A stretch of DNA of 36,141 nt from Flavobacteriaceae bacterium (GTDB lineage Bacteria; Bacteroidota; Bacteroidia; Flavobacteriales; Flavobacteriaceae). Below the pieces are notes generated by a model, which searched no databases, had not been told where the DNA came from, and saw only the letters and a list, made by a program, of their open reading frames with translations. A program made the translations under genes and the position numbers. Location: NCBI GenBank assembly GCA_024762795.1, contig JANTGS010000023.1:1-36141 (forward strand), given 5' to 3'. This document shows, in pieces, positions 18,807-27,672 of the stretch (positions are counted from its first letter, which is position 1; each line of letters starts with the position of its first letter).

Positions 18807-19886
18807 TTGGAACAAAATGAAATTACGGTCCAAAATAATTACAATCCGAATAACCGGATTACCTTAAAACATCATATCATTTTTTGGGTGATCTATTTTA
18901 TATTGAACACCCTTCGCTGGGGGAGTTATTTTGATGATTATTCCTACTCCCTTATTACGAATATACTAGGGTTTGCCATACATATGTCTCTGTGTTATCT
19001 GAATATTTATGTTTTGATGCCAAAGTTCGTTTTTAAAAAGAAATATCTTTTGTATATCCTCATTCTTTTACTCTCTCTTTTTACAGCTGTACTGATTAAA
19101 TTTAACGTTACTTACCTTCTTTTTGAACACGAAGTATGGCCCGAAGGACCCGAACGTATTGATCATCTGACGCTTAATTATTCTGTAAATATGATGATCG
19201 GTGAACTTTATGTAATTGCATTTGTTACAGCCATAAAAACTACAATGGACTGGTTGTCGGAACACAAACGCCTGACCGATCTGGAAAAAGAGCAAATGGA
19301 AACACAGCTTCTTTTTTTAAGGAATCAGGTTTCACCACATTTCTTTTTCAATACTTTAAATAATATTTATTCTCTGGCTCTGGAACAATCAAAAAAAACA
19401 CCCGATGTGATTTTAAAATTATCAGAAGTAATGCGGTATTTGCTTTATGAAACCAAAAATAAGCGAAAAAGTCTGGAAAGTGAATTGAAATGTATCAAAA
19501 ATTATTTGGATCTTGAGGAACTCCGCCACAGCGAAAATCTTGAAATCGAAATGGCCATTTCCGGAAGTACTAAAAATAAAACCATTGCGCCTCTTTTATT
19601 ATTGCCCTTTATTGAAAATGCATTTAAACACGGAGCCAATAAAAATATTGGGAAAATAAAAATTAAAATCAACTTTAACGTATCAGATGATTTTCTTTAT
19701 TTTAGTATCTCAAATCCAAAGCCGGCAAAGAATCTCTACGAGAAAAAAGAAAATTCTTTTGGAGGAATTGGATTAATGAATGTTAAAAAGAGACTTAATT
19801 TAGGATATAAAAAAGAAGACTATCAATTAGATATTTCTGATAAGGATGAACTTTACAAAGTGAGTTTAAAGTTAAAGGTTGCGTAA
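18807..19886 (+). CDS. LytS/YpdA-type sensor histidine kinase (359 aa)
   Basis: Membrane sensor kinase of the His_kinase (PF06580) class. Four hydrophobic segments lie at about 22-38, 47-70, 78-105 and 125-145, followed by a short coiled linker and the phospho-acceptor motif NQVSPHFFFNTLNNIY with H178. ATP-binding elements are PFIENAFKHG (267-276) and GGIGLMNVKKRL (319-330). There is no large periplasmic sensor domain, so the signal is probably sensed in the membrane or via a partner. The start must be non-ATG: an in-frame TAA at 18783 precedes it and the first ATG falls at residue 60 inside a helix, so TTG at 18807 is chosen. It is 14 bp upstream of the LytTR regulator gene and forms a two-component system with it. 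Being divergent from the glycan operon, it may control it. Confidence 0.9.
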   Translation: MEQNEITVQNNYNPNNRITLKHHIIFWVIYFILNTLRWGSYFDDYSYSLITNILGFAIHMSLCYLNIYVLMPKFVFKKKYLLYILILLLSLFTAVLIKFNVTYLLFEHEVWPEGPERIDHLTLNYSVNMMIGELYVIAFVTAIKTTMDWLSEHKRLTDLEKEQMETQLLFLRNQVSPHFFFNTLNNIYSLALEQSKKTPDVILKLSEVMRYLLYETKNKRKSLESELKCIKNYLDLEELRHSENLEIEMAISGSTKNKTIAPLLLLPFIENAFKHGANKNIGKIKIKINFNVSDDFLYFSISNPKPAKNLYEKKENSFGGIGLMNVKKRLNLGYKKEDYQLDISDKDELYKVSLKLKVA

Positions 19887-19900
19887 AACCAAAAATAAAG

Positions 19901-20608
19901 ATGAAGATTAGATACCTGATTATTGATGATGAACCTTTGGCCATCAACGTGATAAAGCATTATTTGCAGCCATTTGAGAACTACAAGTTTGCCTCGAGCT
20001 TTGACAATGCCATTGATGCACTGAATTACCTGAGAAACAATACAGTAGATCTAATCTTTCTCGATATAAATATGCCGGTTCTCGATGGCTTAAGCTTTAT
20101 TAAGAGCCTGAAAGTAAAACCCATGATCATTATAACCAGTGCCCATAAAGAATTTGCCCTGGATACCTACGAACTCGATGTACTCGATTATCTCTTAAAA
20201 CCTATCGATTTGCCCAGGTTTATTAAAGCTCTGAATAAGGTTGAAAAAAAGATCTCAACACAAAATTTTATGCTCTATGATCAAAATGAAAGGCCCTTTC
20301 TCTTTATCAAGATCAACAAGAAAAAAATGAAAAAGATTTATCTTGACGAATTGCTGGTTATAGAATGTTTAAAAGATTATTTAAAGATCATCACTACTTC
20401 AAACAAATATATTATTCATCAAACCCTTGCCAGTTTTACCGAACAGTTACCTCCTGATAAATTTATACGAATACACCGGTCTTTTACGGTTTCTCTGGAT
20501 AAAATTGATACCCTTGAAGGAAACAGCATCGAGGTTGGGGGCGTAAGATATGTGATAGGAAGAACATATATCAAAGATGTTAAAGACAAGATCTTAAATC
20601 ATTCTTAA
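19901..20608 (+). CDS. LytTR-family response regulator (235 aa)
   Basis: Two-domain regulator. The receiver domain (1-120) has the acidic pair D9-D10, phospho-acceptor D55 in LIFLDINMPVLDG, the TS switch in IIITSAHKEFA and K100 in DYLLKPID. The LytTR DNA-binding domain (about 133-232) shows FLFIKINKKKMKKIYLDE, ECLKDYLKIITT and FIRIHRSFTVSL. Such proteins bind short direct repeats upstream of target promoters and are activated by LytS-type kinases, here encoded 14 bp upstream. Targets are not known; the adjacent divergent glycan operon is the obvious candidate. Confidence 0.95.
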   Translation: MKIRYLIIDDEPLAINVIKHYLQPFENYKFASSFDNAIDALNYLRNNTVDLIFLDINMPVLDGLSFIKSLKVKPMIIITSAHKEFALDTYELDVLDYLLKPIDLPRFIKALNKVEKKISTQNFMLYDQNERPFLFIKINKKKMKKIYLDELLVIECLKDYLKIITTSNKYIIHQTLASFTEQLPPDKFIRIHRSFTVSLDKIDTLEGNSIEVGGVRYVIGRTYIKDVKDKILNHS

Positions 20609-20676
20609 TCCTTATTTTATTCTTTTTCTCTTTATATTTAGAGCTGTTTTTGACTAAAATACAATAATGTTTAAAA

Positions 20677-20684
20677 TAGTTTTG
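20677..20684 (+). promoter_or_regulatory. Putative -7 element for the metal-binding lipoprotein gene
   Basis: TAGTTTTG matches the Bacteroidota -7 consensus TAnnTTTG and lies about 90 bp before the ATG at 20776. The nearest upstream TTG ends 24 bp before it, longer than the usual 19, so the -33 part is not convincing. A 5' untranslated region of some 85 bases would follow. Confidence 0.35.
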
Positions 20685-20775
20685 TAATATTTGTAAGCAA
20701 TTCATAATTCAAACGTCTATTAATTTAACAAACACACATAAACCAAAAAAAATAAATTTTAAAATCACAAACATT

Positions 20776-21093
20776 ATGAAAAGATTTACATTAGCTTTTG
20801 CTTTTTTACTGACTCTTAGTTTAGCCTTTACTTCCTGCAATGACGGCCAAAAGAAAGACGTTAAAAAAGTAGAAAAGGAGATTAAAAAGGAATCCAAAAA
20901 GCTTGAAAAGGAAGTGAAAAAAGACACTAAAAAAACTGAAGAAGCTGTAAGCAAAGAAGTTGAAAAGGTTAAAACCGATCTTGCAATGAACGATTATCAG
21001 TGTCCGATGAAATGTGAAGGCGATAAGGTTTATCACAAACCCGGCAAATGCCCTAAATGCGGTATGGATCTGAAAAAGGTTGAAAAGAATTAA
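20776..21093 (+). CDS. Coiled-coil lipoprotein with heavy-metal-binding domain (105 aa)
   Basis: Small lipoprotein: signal peptide ending LAFTSC with Cys21 as the lipidation site. Residues about 26-68 form a highly charged Lys/Glu-rich segment with repeated KKxxEKE units, predicted to be a long helix or coiled coil. The C-terminus (74-99) is a heavy-metal-binding domain of the type found in CopA, CusB and similar copper proteins: YQCPMKCEGD, then YHKPGKCPKCGMDL, with C76, C80, H87, C92, C95 and M97 as possible ligands. It would sit in the outer or inner membrane and present the metal site on a stalk. It stands alone, with its own likely promoter and a strong terminator 20 bp downstream. Copper or another soft metal is the probable ligand, by family analogy. 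Confidence 0.85.
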   Translation: MKRFTLAFAFLLTLSLAFTSCNDGQKKDVKKVEKEIKKESKKLEKEVKKDTKKTEEAVSKEVEKVKTDLAMNDYQCPMKCEGDKVYHKPGKCPKCGMDLKKVEKN

Positions 21094-21112
21094 ACTTTCT
21101 TAAAAAATACAG

Positions 21113-21147
21113 AAAGGGGTTGATGAAAAAACAACCCCTTTTTTTAT
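21113..21147 (+). terminator. Rho-independent terminator after the metal-binding lipoprotein
   Basis: A ten-base-pair stem (AAAGGGGTTG at 21113-21122 pairing with CAACCCCTTT at 21132-21141) closes a nine-base A-rich loop and is followed by a T run. It begins 20 bp after the stop codon at 21093. Confidence 0.9.
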
Positions 21148-21217
21148 CTAAAAATTTTCAATCTTCTGATTGTTCAGCAAAATTTGTATTTTTAAGAAAT
21201 TAACACATCTTATTAAT

Positions 21218-22597
21218 ATGAGCACAGTTTCTTTTAAAATACAATTTCTCGGAGCCGCAGGAACCGTTACAGGATCTAAATATCTGTTAACGATTGGTGA
21301 TAAAAAAATTATGGTTGATTGTGGTTTATTCCAGGGGGAAAAAGCTTTACGACTGATGAATTGGGAAGATCCAAAATTCCATCCCAATGAAATAGATTTT
21401 GTTTTGCTTACCCATGGCCACCTCGATCATACAGGATACCTACCACGAATGGTAAAAAAGGGGTTTCGGGGTAAGATCTATGGTACTTATCCAACACTTG
21501 ATATTGCCAGGATCATTTTAAAGGATACTGCAGAAATTCAGGAAAAAGAAGCCGAGAGAGCCAACCGGGAAAAATTCTCCAAACACCATCCCGCTCTGGC
21601 CTTTTACAACCGTCATGATGTTAAGAAAACAATCCGTTTGTTCAGGGGAATGCCTCAGAATCAGTGGATCACTATGTTCAAAGGTTTTAAAGTGCGTTTT
21701 CAGTATAACGGACATATTTTAGGAGCTACGAATATTGAAATAGATCTGAATGGAAAAAGAATTGTTTTTTCGGGAGATATAGGAAGACTTAATGACCTAT
21801 TACTTTACGATCCGGCAAGACCTAAGAGAGCTGATATTTTATTAATGGAATCCACGTATGGAGGAAGATCACATCCCGATGAAAAAGATATGATTCCAAA
21901 GATTGAAGATATTGCAAATCAAACCTTTAGTAGAAACGGAATACTTTTCGTTCCCAGTTTTTCCGTTGAAAGAGCTCAACTTATGATGTATATCTTCTGG
22001 CAATTAAAAAAGAAGAAAAGAATCCCCGATATTCCTATGATCCTGGACAGCCCTGAAGGAGCTGATATTCTTAAACTCTTTAAAAATACGAGAGATTGGC
22101 ACAAGCTTGAAAAATGGGAGTGTAAAGAAATGTGTGCTCATTTCAGAATTGTAAAAAGTTATGGAGAAACCATGAGCTTACGCGATGACAACCGGCCTAA
22201 GATTGTTATTGCAGGAAGCGGAATGCTTACCGGAGGAAGAATACTGAACTATCTCGAAAAACAGGCCGGAAATCAGAATAATACCCTGCTTTTTGTAGGA
22301 TATCAGGCTCCCGGAACCCGTGGAAGACGCTTGCTAGATGGCGAAAAACAACTAAAAGTCTACGGAAAAACCGTAGCATTTAAAATGCAGGTTAAAGAAG
22401 TTGAAGGACTTTCGGCCCATGCTGATAATGCAGAACTGATCCACTGGATGAAAAAGATCCGGCAAAAACCAAAAATGGTCTATCTGGTTCACGGAGAAAG
22501 AGAAGCTGCAACAGCCCTTAAAAAAGAAATCGAAAAGAAATTCTCCTGGGATTGCCATATCCCTGAACTCTTTGACACTGAAGAAATAAAGCTTTAA
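21218..22597 (+). CDS. Metallo-beta-lactamase-fold RNase-like protein with beta-CASP and RMMBL domains (459 aa)
   Basis: Cytoplasmic metal-dependent hydrolase of the Ysh1/CPSF73-like group. The MBL fold carries FLGAAGTVTGSKYLL and the zinc motif THGHLDHTG (H66, H68, D70, H71), NGHILGATN and FSGDIGR. The beta-CASP domain follows, with AGSGMLTGGR, and the C-terminal RMMBL part has LSAHADNAELIHWM and VHGE. Relatives are RNA exo- or endonucleases in archaea and eukaryotes; bacterial members are poorly studied but probably process RNA. The ATG at 21218 is chosen because the protein then begins just before the conserved first strand; an upstream TTG at 21170 would add 16 residues with no family support. 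Its stop lies only 6 bp from the convergent pyrG stop. Confidence 0.92.
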   Translation: MSTVSFKIQFLGAAGTVTGSKYLLTIGDKKIMVDCGLFQGEKALRLMNWEDPKFHPNEIDFVLLTHGHLDHTGYLPRMVKKGFRGKIYGTYPTLDIARIILKDTAEIQEKEAERANREKFSKHHPALAFYNRHDVKKTIRLFRGMPQNQWITMFKGFKVRFQYNGHILGATNIEIDLNGKRIVFSGDIGRLNDLLLYDPARPKRADILLMESTYGGRSHPDEKDMIPKIEDIANQTFSRNGILFVPSFSVERAQLMMYIFWQLKKKKRIPDIPMILDSPEGADILKLFKNTRDWHKLEKWECKEMCAHFRIVKSYGETMSLRDDNRPKIVIAGSGMLTGGRILNYLEKQAGNQNNTLLFVGYQAPGTRGRRLLDGEKQLKVYGKTVAFKMQVKEVEGLSAHADNAELIHWMKKIRQKPKMVYLVHGEREAATALKKEIEKKFSWDCHIPELFDTEEIKL

Positions 22598-22603
22598 GCC
22601 GTA

Positions 22604-24260
<1,657 letters not shown>

Positions 24261-24288
24261 GATTTTTCTATTTTTTATTTATAATTCA

Positions 24289-24328
24289 CAAAAAAAGGCC
24301 GTTAAAATTATTTAACAGCCTTTTTTTA
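24289..24328 (-). terminator. Rho-independent terminator after the 57-aa lipoprotein
   Basis: Near-palindromic stem: GGCCGTTAAA (24297-24306) and TTTAACAGCC (24311-24320) pair around an ATTA loop with one C/A mismatch. It is flanked by A and T runs, so it could terminate in either direction. It lies 13 bp beyond the stop of the small lipoprotein gene and insulates it from the pyrG promoter. Confidence 0.85.
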
Positions 24329-24341
24329 ACTCATCAATTCA

Positions 24342-24515
24342 TTAATGTACGTCATCCGCTTCCATGTATTCAGGAGAAAGAACAACGGTTTGATTCTGGA
24401 ATTTAATATTTTTAATTTGGTATTTTTCAGAGGAGGTTACGCTGCCGGAGCTGGTACATGAACCAAGCGATACTGAAGCAAGCACAAAAACTAGTAAGTA
24501 AATAAACTTTTTCAT
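24342..24515 (-). CDS. Small predicted lipoprotein (57 aa)
   Basis: An ATG at 24515 opens a 57-codon frame ending in TAA at 24342. It begins MKKFIYLLVFVLASVSLGSC, a textbook lipoprotein signal with Cys20, then a Ser/Thr linker (TSSGSVTSS) and a short tail containing YQIKNIKFQNQTVVLSPEYM. A strong terminator follows directly. The clean signal peptide and terminator argue that this short gene is real. I do not recognise a family and assign no function. It could be a short membrane-anchored accessory factor; the upstream outer-membrane protein gene, 108 bp away on the same strand, is a possible partner. Confidence 0.75.
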   Translation of the reverse strand: MKKFIYLLVFVLASVSLGSCTSSGSVTSSEKYQIKNIKFQNQTVVLSPEYMEADDVH

Positions 24516-24623
24516 TTTGTAAGTTTTAAATTAATATAACGCAACAAGCAATTTTATATATTAAACGATTTAAAATTCGCTATATTGTTTTAAAATGAAA
24601 AAGTTTTATATTCTAATATGATT

Positions 24624-25841
24624 CTAAAAGACTGTGTATTTAAAATTGAGGGAAAGCATGTTAAAATCTGAATCTCTGTATAGATATCTATTTAAAATAT
24701 CTCCATTCTGATAAGAAAAGTCTATGGTGTATTTATTTTTGTAAGTATAACCTATACTCCCAAACATTCCTTTTGAACTTTCGATATTCAGATCACCGGT
24801 TTCTGAAATAAAAATCTTAGAATCCATAAAGATCGCATAGTTAAATCCTGCATCAAAATAAATTTTTGAATTATCATTAAGAAAAACATAGTATCTTATT
24901 CCTAAAGGAAGTTGGAGTGCTTTCAGATCAGCTTGTGATTCAAGATCTACGATTTCATTTCCATTTTCAATTTTTTTTGTAAAAGTAGCCTTATAAGAGA
25001 TATAATTCATGTCTAAGAAAAAACTCCACTTGTTTTTATTAACGGGTAATACATATTCAAACTCTAGTCCCAGTTTAACTCCGATTTGATTATTGAAACT
25101 TATATTATAATCATCACTTCCCTCTAAGTTGTATATAGACAAGGAGGAAAAGGCCATTCCTACATAAGGTTTTATATTGAAATCCCCATTAGCTTTCTGA
25201 TAAGTTTTGTTTTCAACTTTAAAATCAGGGTCTGAACACTTGTTTTCAGAAATAAAATACTTTGACATGTCCGTTTCATTATATTTTACGGTTTTAAAAT
25301 CTAAAATACTCTTTTCAGAACAATTCACTTCTTTGTATAATTGATCGATATAAGTAAGATTTTTTGTAATCCTGTCATCCATGGTTTTATATTCCTTATA
25401 CAAAAGCTGCTTTACTTTTCCCAGGCCTGTTTTATAAAAGAATTTTAAATCATTTCCATTACGATAAAGATATAAAGTATTGTTTCCTTCGACCAAAACC
25501 TCCAGAAACAGGTTTTCCTTACTCCATTTTGGAGCTCTTGAATAACTGTATCCGTTCGAGTTCGGATAGGATCTGTCAATATCAACGGTAAGTCTTTCAT
25601 ATTTTAATCCGTTCTCAAAAGAAAATTTACCAACATTACTGATCATTCCTGTTTTGGGAGTGCTATTTTCTGATAACTTGTAGATGAATTTTACAGGGTT
25701 ATTCAACCAGCCTTCATTCAGAATCAGACAAGAGAACTCTTTACCCTCATTATCGGTAATAAATCCTTTCTCATATCTAATCTGGGAGAAAACTGTAAAA
25801 TTTAATAATAGGAATACCCCTGCTAAAATTATCTTTCTCAT
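24624..25841 (-). CDS. Outer-membrane beta-barrel protein with novel N-terminal domain (405 aa)
   Basis: Signal peptide 1-19 (ending FTVFSQ). Residues about 20-190 form a beta-rich domain with GFITDNEGKEFSCLILNEGW and NNPVKFIYKL, a pattern I have seen in Bacteroidota outer-membrane proteins of unknown role. Residues about 220-405 show alternating hydrophobic strands (KPYVGMAFSSLSIYN, LPLGIRYYVFLNDNS, YFDAGFNYAIFMDSKIF) and end in the aromatic LNFKYTVF, as in outer-membrane barrels of the PorT-like class. Two cysteines (about 194 and 222) flank the linker. The gene starts 31 bp downstream of the nucleoside phosphorylase stop and has its own putative promoter. Location is well supported; function is unknown. 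Confidence 0.85.
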   Translation of the reverse strand: MRKIILAGVFLLLNFTVFSQIRYEKGFITDNEGKEFSCLILNEGWLNNPVKFIYKLSENSTPKTGMISNVGKFSFENGLKYERLTVDIDRSYPNSNGYSYSRAPKWSKENLFLEVLVEGNNTLYLYRNGNDLKFFYKTGLGKVKQLLYKEYKTMDDRITKNLTYIDQLYKEVNCSEKSILDFKTVKYNETDMSKYFISENKCSDPDFKVENKTYQKANGDFNIKPYVGMAFSSLSIYNLEGSDDYNISFNNQIGVKLGLEFEYVLPVNKNKWSFFLDMNYISYKATFTKKIENGNEIVDLESQADLKALQLPLGIRYYVFLNDNSKIYFDAGFNYAIFMDSKIFISETGDLNIESSKGMFGSIGYTYKNKYTIDFSYQNGDILNRYLYRDSDFNMLSLNFKYTVF

Positions 25842-25853
25842 AAAATTATTTTA

Positions 25854-25861
25854 CAAACTTA
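25854..25861 (-). promoter_or_regulatory. Putative -7 element for the outer-membrane barrel gene
   Basis: On the minus strand TAAGTTTG matches TAnnTTTG, ending 12 bp before the ATG at 25841. At the expected -33 distance the sequence is TTA rather than TTG, so the match is partial. A leader of only a few bases would result. Confidence 0.42.
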
Positions 25862-25872
25862 TGACTTATTTA

Positions 25873-26745
25873 TTATTCGGTAAGTTTTTTGAGTGTATAT
25901 TGTATCAGGTTCTCAACTGCTTTTTTATAATCTTTACTAAAGCTAAGATTTGCCCTGTTGGCGATGATCGCATTCATGGAAACCGCATGATGCCCGAGCA
26001 ATTTAGACAAACCATAAATAGCTGCTGTTTCCATCTCGAGGTTTGTAATTCTGATCCCGTTATAATCAAAATTGTCGATCTTATTGTTCAAGTCCGGATC
26101 CTGAACAGCAAGTCGCAATACCCTCCCCTGCGGACCGTAAAAACCTCCTGCTGTAGCTGTGATACCCGTATAGATCTCTTCTGATATTAGTTTCTTTTCC
26201 AGTTCACTGCTGTTTTTTACAATATAAGGTCTCGATTTTCTGTCAGAATACTGAGTGTGCCTGATAAAATGATCTTCCATCTCAGCCTCCAGAATATCCT
26301 TACAATCGTATGCATGAAGTAATCCGTCAAATCCTATTCCGTATTTTGCCAGTACAAATCCGTCTACAGGAATATCTTCCTGTAAAGATCCTGAGGTACC
26401 TATACGTACAATATTCAAGGCTGTATGTTCTTTTTTTGGGGTTCTTGTTTTAAGATCTATATTGACCAGAGCATCCAGTTCATTGACTACAATATCGATA
26501 TTATCCGGGCCAATTCCGGTTGAGATTACCATAAAACGTTTTTTGTTAAGGGTGCCGGTTATCGTCCTGAATTCTCTTTTTTGGGTTTCAAACTCAATGC
26601 TGTCAAAATGTTTTGCTACCTTGGGTACGCGATCCTGGTCACCAACAAAAATAATATTTTCAGCTACGTGTTCTGGTTTCAGATTGATATGATAGATACT
26701 TCCGTCGGGATTTAGTATCAGTTCTGATGCTCCTATTTTATTCAT
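25873..26745 (-). CDS. Nucleoside phosphorylase, uridine phosphorylase-like (290 aa)
   Basis: PNP/UDP-family phosphorylase, cytoplasmic, cleaving a nucleoside with phosphate to a free base and ribose 1-phosphate. Motifs: FVGDQDRVPKVAKHFD (phosphate loop, near 33-48), VISTGIGPDNIDIVVNEL, IVRIGTSGSLQEDIPVDG (phosphate and sugar site) and NLEMETAAIYGLSKLLGHHA (ribose-binding Glu region near 235). The sequence is longer than classical E. coli Udp (253 aa) because of an N-terminal arm and an insertion around 150-185. Uridine is the likely base by similarity, but a purine or mixed activity is not excluded. It stands alone between the SUI1-factor gene and the barrel gene. Confidence 0.88.
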   Translation of the reverse strand: MNKIGASELILNPDGSIYHINLKPEHVAENIIFVGDQDRVPKVAKHFDSIEFETQKREFRTITGTLNKKRFMVISTGIGPDNIDIVVNELDALVNIDLKTRTPKKEHTALNIVRIGTSGSLQEDIPVDGFVLAKYGIGFDGLLHAYDCKDILEAEMEDHFIRHTQYSDRKSRPYIVKNSSELEKKLISEEIYTGITATAGGFYGPQGRVLRLAVQDPDLNNKIDNFDYNGIRITNLEMETAAIYGLSKLLGHHAVSMNAIIANRANLSFSKDYKKAVENLIQYTLKKLTE

Positions 26746-26940
26746 AATTTTAATTTTTAATTCAATTAGTTAATGACTGTCAATAATGTCCGTTTTACGT
26801 TTTTACCTGAATCTCAAAATCTCCTAACTTAATACCCGGCTATAAAAACAGAGGCACTATCAAGACCGAAAATGATCAAAAATTTTTTGGGCCAGTTTCT
26901 TCATTTGCAGATAAAAAAAGGACAGTAAAAAAAACTTATT

Positions 26941-27297
26941 TCAACCCCCAACTCTTTTTACATGATATCCTTCTTTTTTCAGAATCTGAATGATCTTATC
27001 TCTAAGATTTCCCTGAATAATGATCTCTCCGTCTTTAACTGTTCCTCCCACACTGCATTTTGTCTTTAAAAGTTTTCCCAGAGCTTTCAGATCTGACTCA
27101 CTCCCCTCAAAACCTTTAACAATGGTAACGATCTTTCCGCCTCTTCCTTTATTGGAAAAATGGGCTTCAAGATATTGTTCACCGGGGGCTGGTGTTTCCT
27201 GTTCCTCCTCATTAAAAGATGAAAAATCCTCGTTATCATTGGTTGAAAAAACAAATCCTCCAAGATCTGACAAACTATTCAATTTCTTTTTAGCCAT
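26941..27297 (-). CDS. yciH: SUI1-domain translation factor, YciH-like (118 aa)
   Basis: Bacterial homologue of eukaryotic eIF1. The first 35 residues are a variable, acidic arm (SLSDLGGFVFSTNDNEDFSS). The SUI1 domain follows with GRGGKIVTIVKGFEGSESD, LGKLLKTKCSVGGTVKDGEI and IIQGNLRDKIIQILKKEGY. YciH-type proteins act at the ribosome to discriminate against non-canonical initiation complexes, a role known mainly from E. coli. Its start overlaps the end of a 55-codon gene by 8 bp, so translation is probably coupled. The length is normal. Confidence 0.93.
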   Translation of the reverse strand: MAKKKLNSLSDLGGFVFSTNDNEDFSSFNEEEQETPAPGEQYLEAHFSNKGRGGKIVTIVKGFEGSESDLKALGKLLKTKCSVGGTVKDGEIIIQGNLRDKIIQILKKEGYHVKRVGG

Positions 27298-27457
27298 TTC
27301 TTTGTTTTATATACTTTACGATCCCAAAAATAAGAAATATAATTCCTATTATAAGCAATCCCAAAAAACAATAATAACACCGGTCTCTTATTTTTATTGC
27401 AGCCAATGCCAGTAAAAGTGAACCAAAAATATAATTTAACGGACTTGAACTGTTCAT
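27290..27457 (-). CDS. Tiny two-helix membrane protein (55 aa)
   Basis: An ATG at 27457 overlaps the TGA of the preceding 59-codon gene as ATGA, and its TAA lies 8 bp inside the SUI1-factor gene. The product has two hydrophobic segments, YIFGSLLLALAAI (9-21) and CFLGLLIIGIIFLIFGIV (30-47), and a basic tail (KYIKQRNG). It has a short cysteine-bearing loop (RDRCYYC). The overlaps on both sides and the membrane-protein composition support a real gene. I do not recognise the family. Confidence 0.6.
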   Translation of the reverse strand: MNSSSPLNYIFGSLLLALAAIKIRDRCYYCFLGLLIIGIIFLIFGIVKYIKQRNG

Positions 27458-27633
27458 TTGTTTTTGATCTTTTTCCAGGCGAATATCAATACTGCCACGG
27501 TTTCAAAAACAAGTCCGATAGCCAGAATGATCTGCGACTGTCCCCAGTTTACAAATCTGCCAATAACACCTATTACTATCAGTAAAAATCCAAATGTAAA
27601 TACCGAAATGATTTTCTGATCAATTTCAAACAT
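27454..27633 (-). CDS. Tiny two-helix membrane protein (59 aa)
   Basis: Frame from the ATG at 27633 to the TGA at 27454. The product starts MFEIDQKIISV and has two hydrophobic segments, FTFGFLLIVIGVIGRFV (12-28) and IILALGLVF-like residues at 35-52, separated by NWGQSQ, with a basic tail (KKIKNK). The first helix and loop vaguely recall the GldL membrane anchor of flavobacteria, but the protein is far too short for GldL. It is the first of three overlapping genes (59 aa, 55 aa, SUI1 factor), 39 bp after the DUF6048 gene. Function unknown. Confidence 0.6.
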   Translation of the reverse strand: MFEIDQKIISVFTFGFLLIVIGVIGRFVNWGQSQIILAIGLVFETVAVLIFAWKKIKNK

Positions 27634-27672
27634 ATCTGGTAATCATTTTCCTATTGTTGCCGATAAAGATAA

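Noticed and set aside
20609-20775. Terminator for the LytS/LytTR pair
   Set aside because: T-rich but no convincing stem was found after the stop at 20608.
26746-26940. Small gene or RNA in the 195-bp gap beside the SUI1-factor gene
   Set aside because: Longest frame found is about 14 codons and no stable hairpin is evident; nothing supportable.
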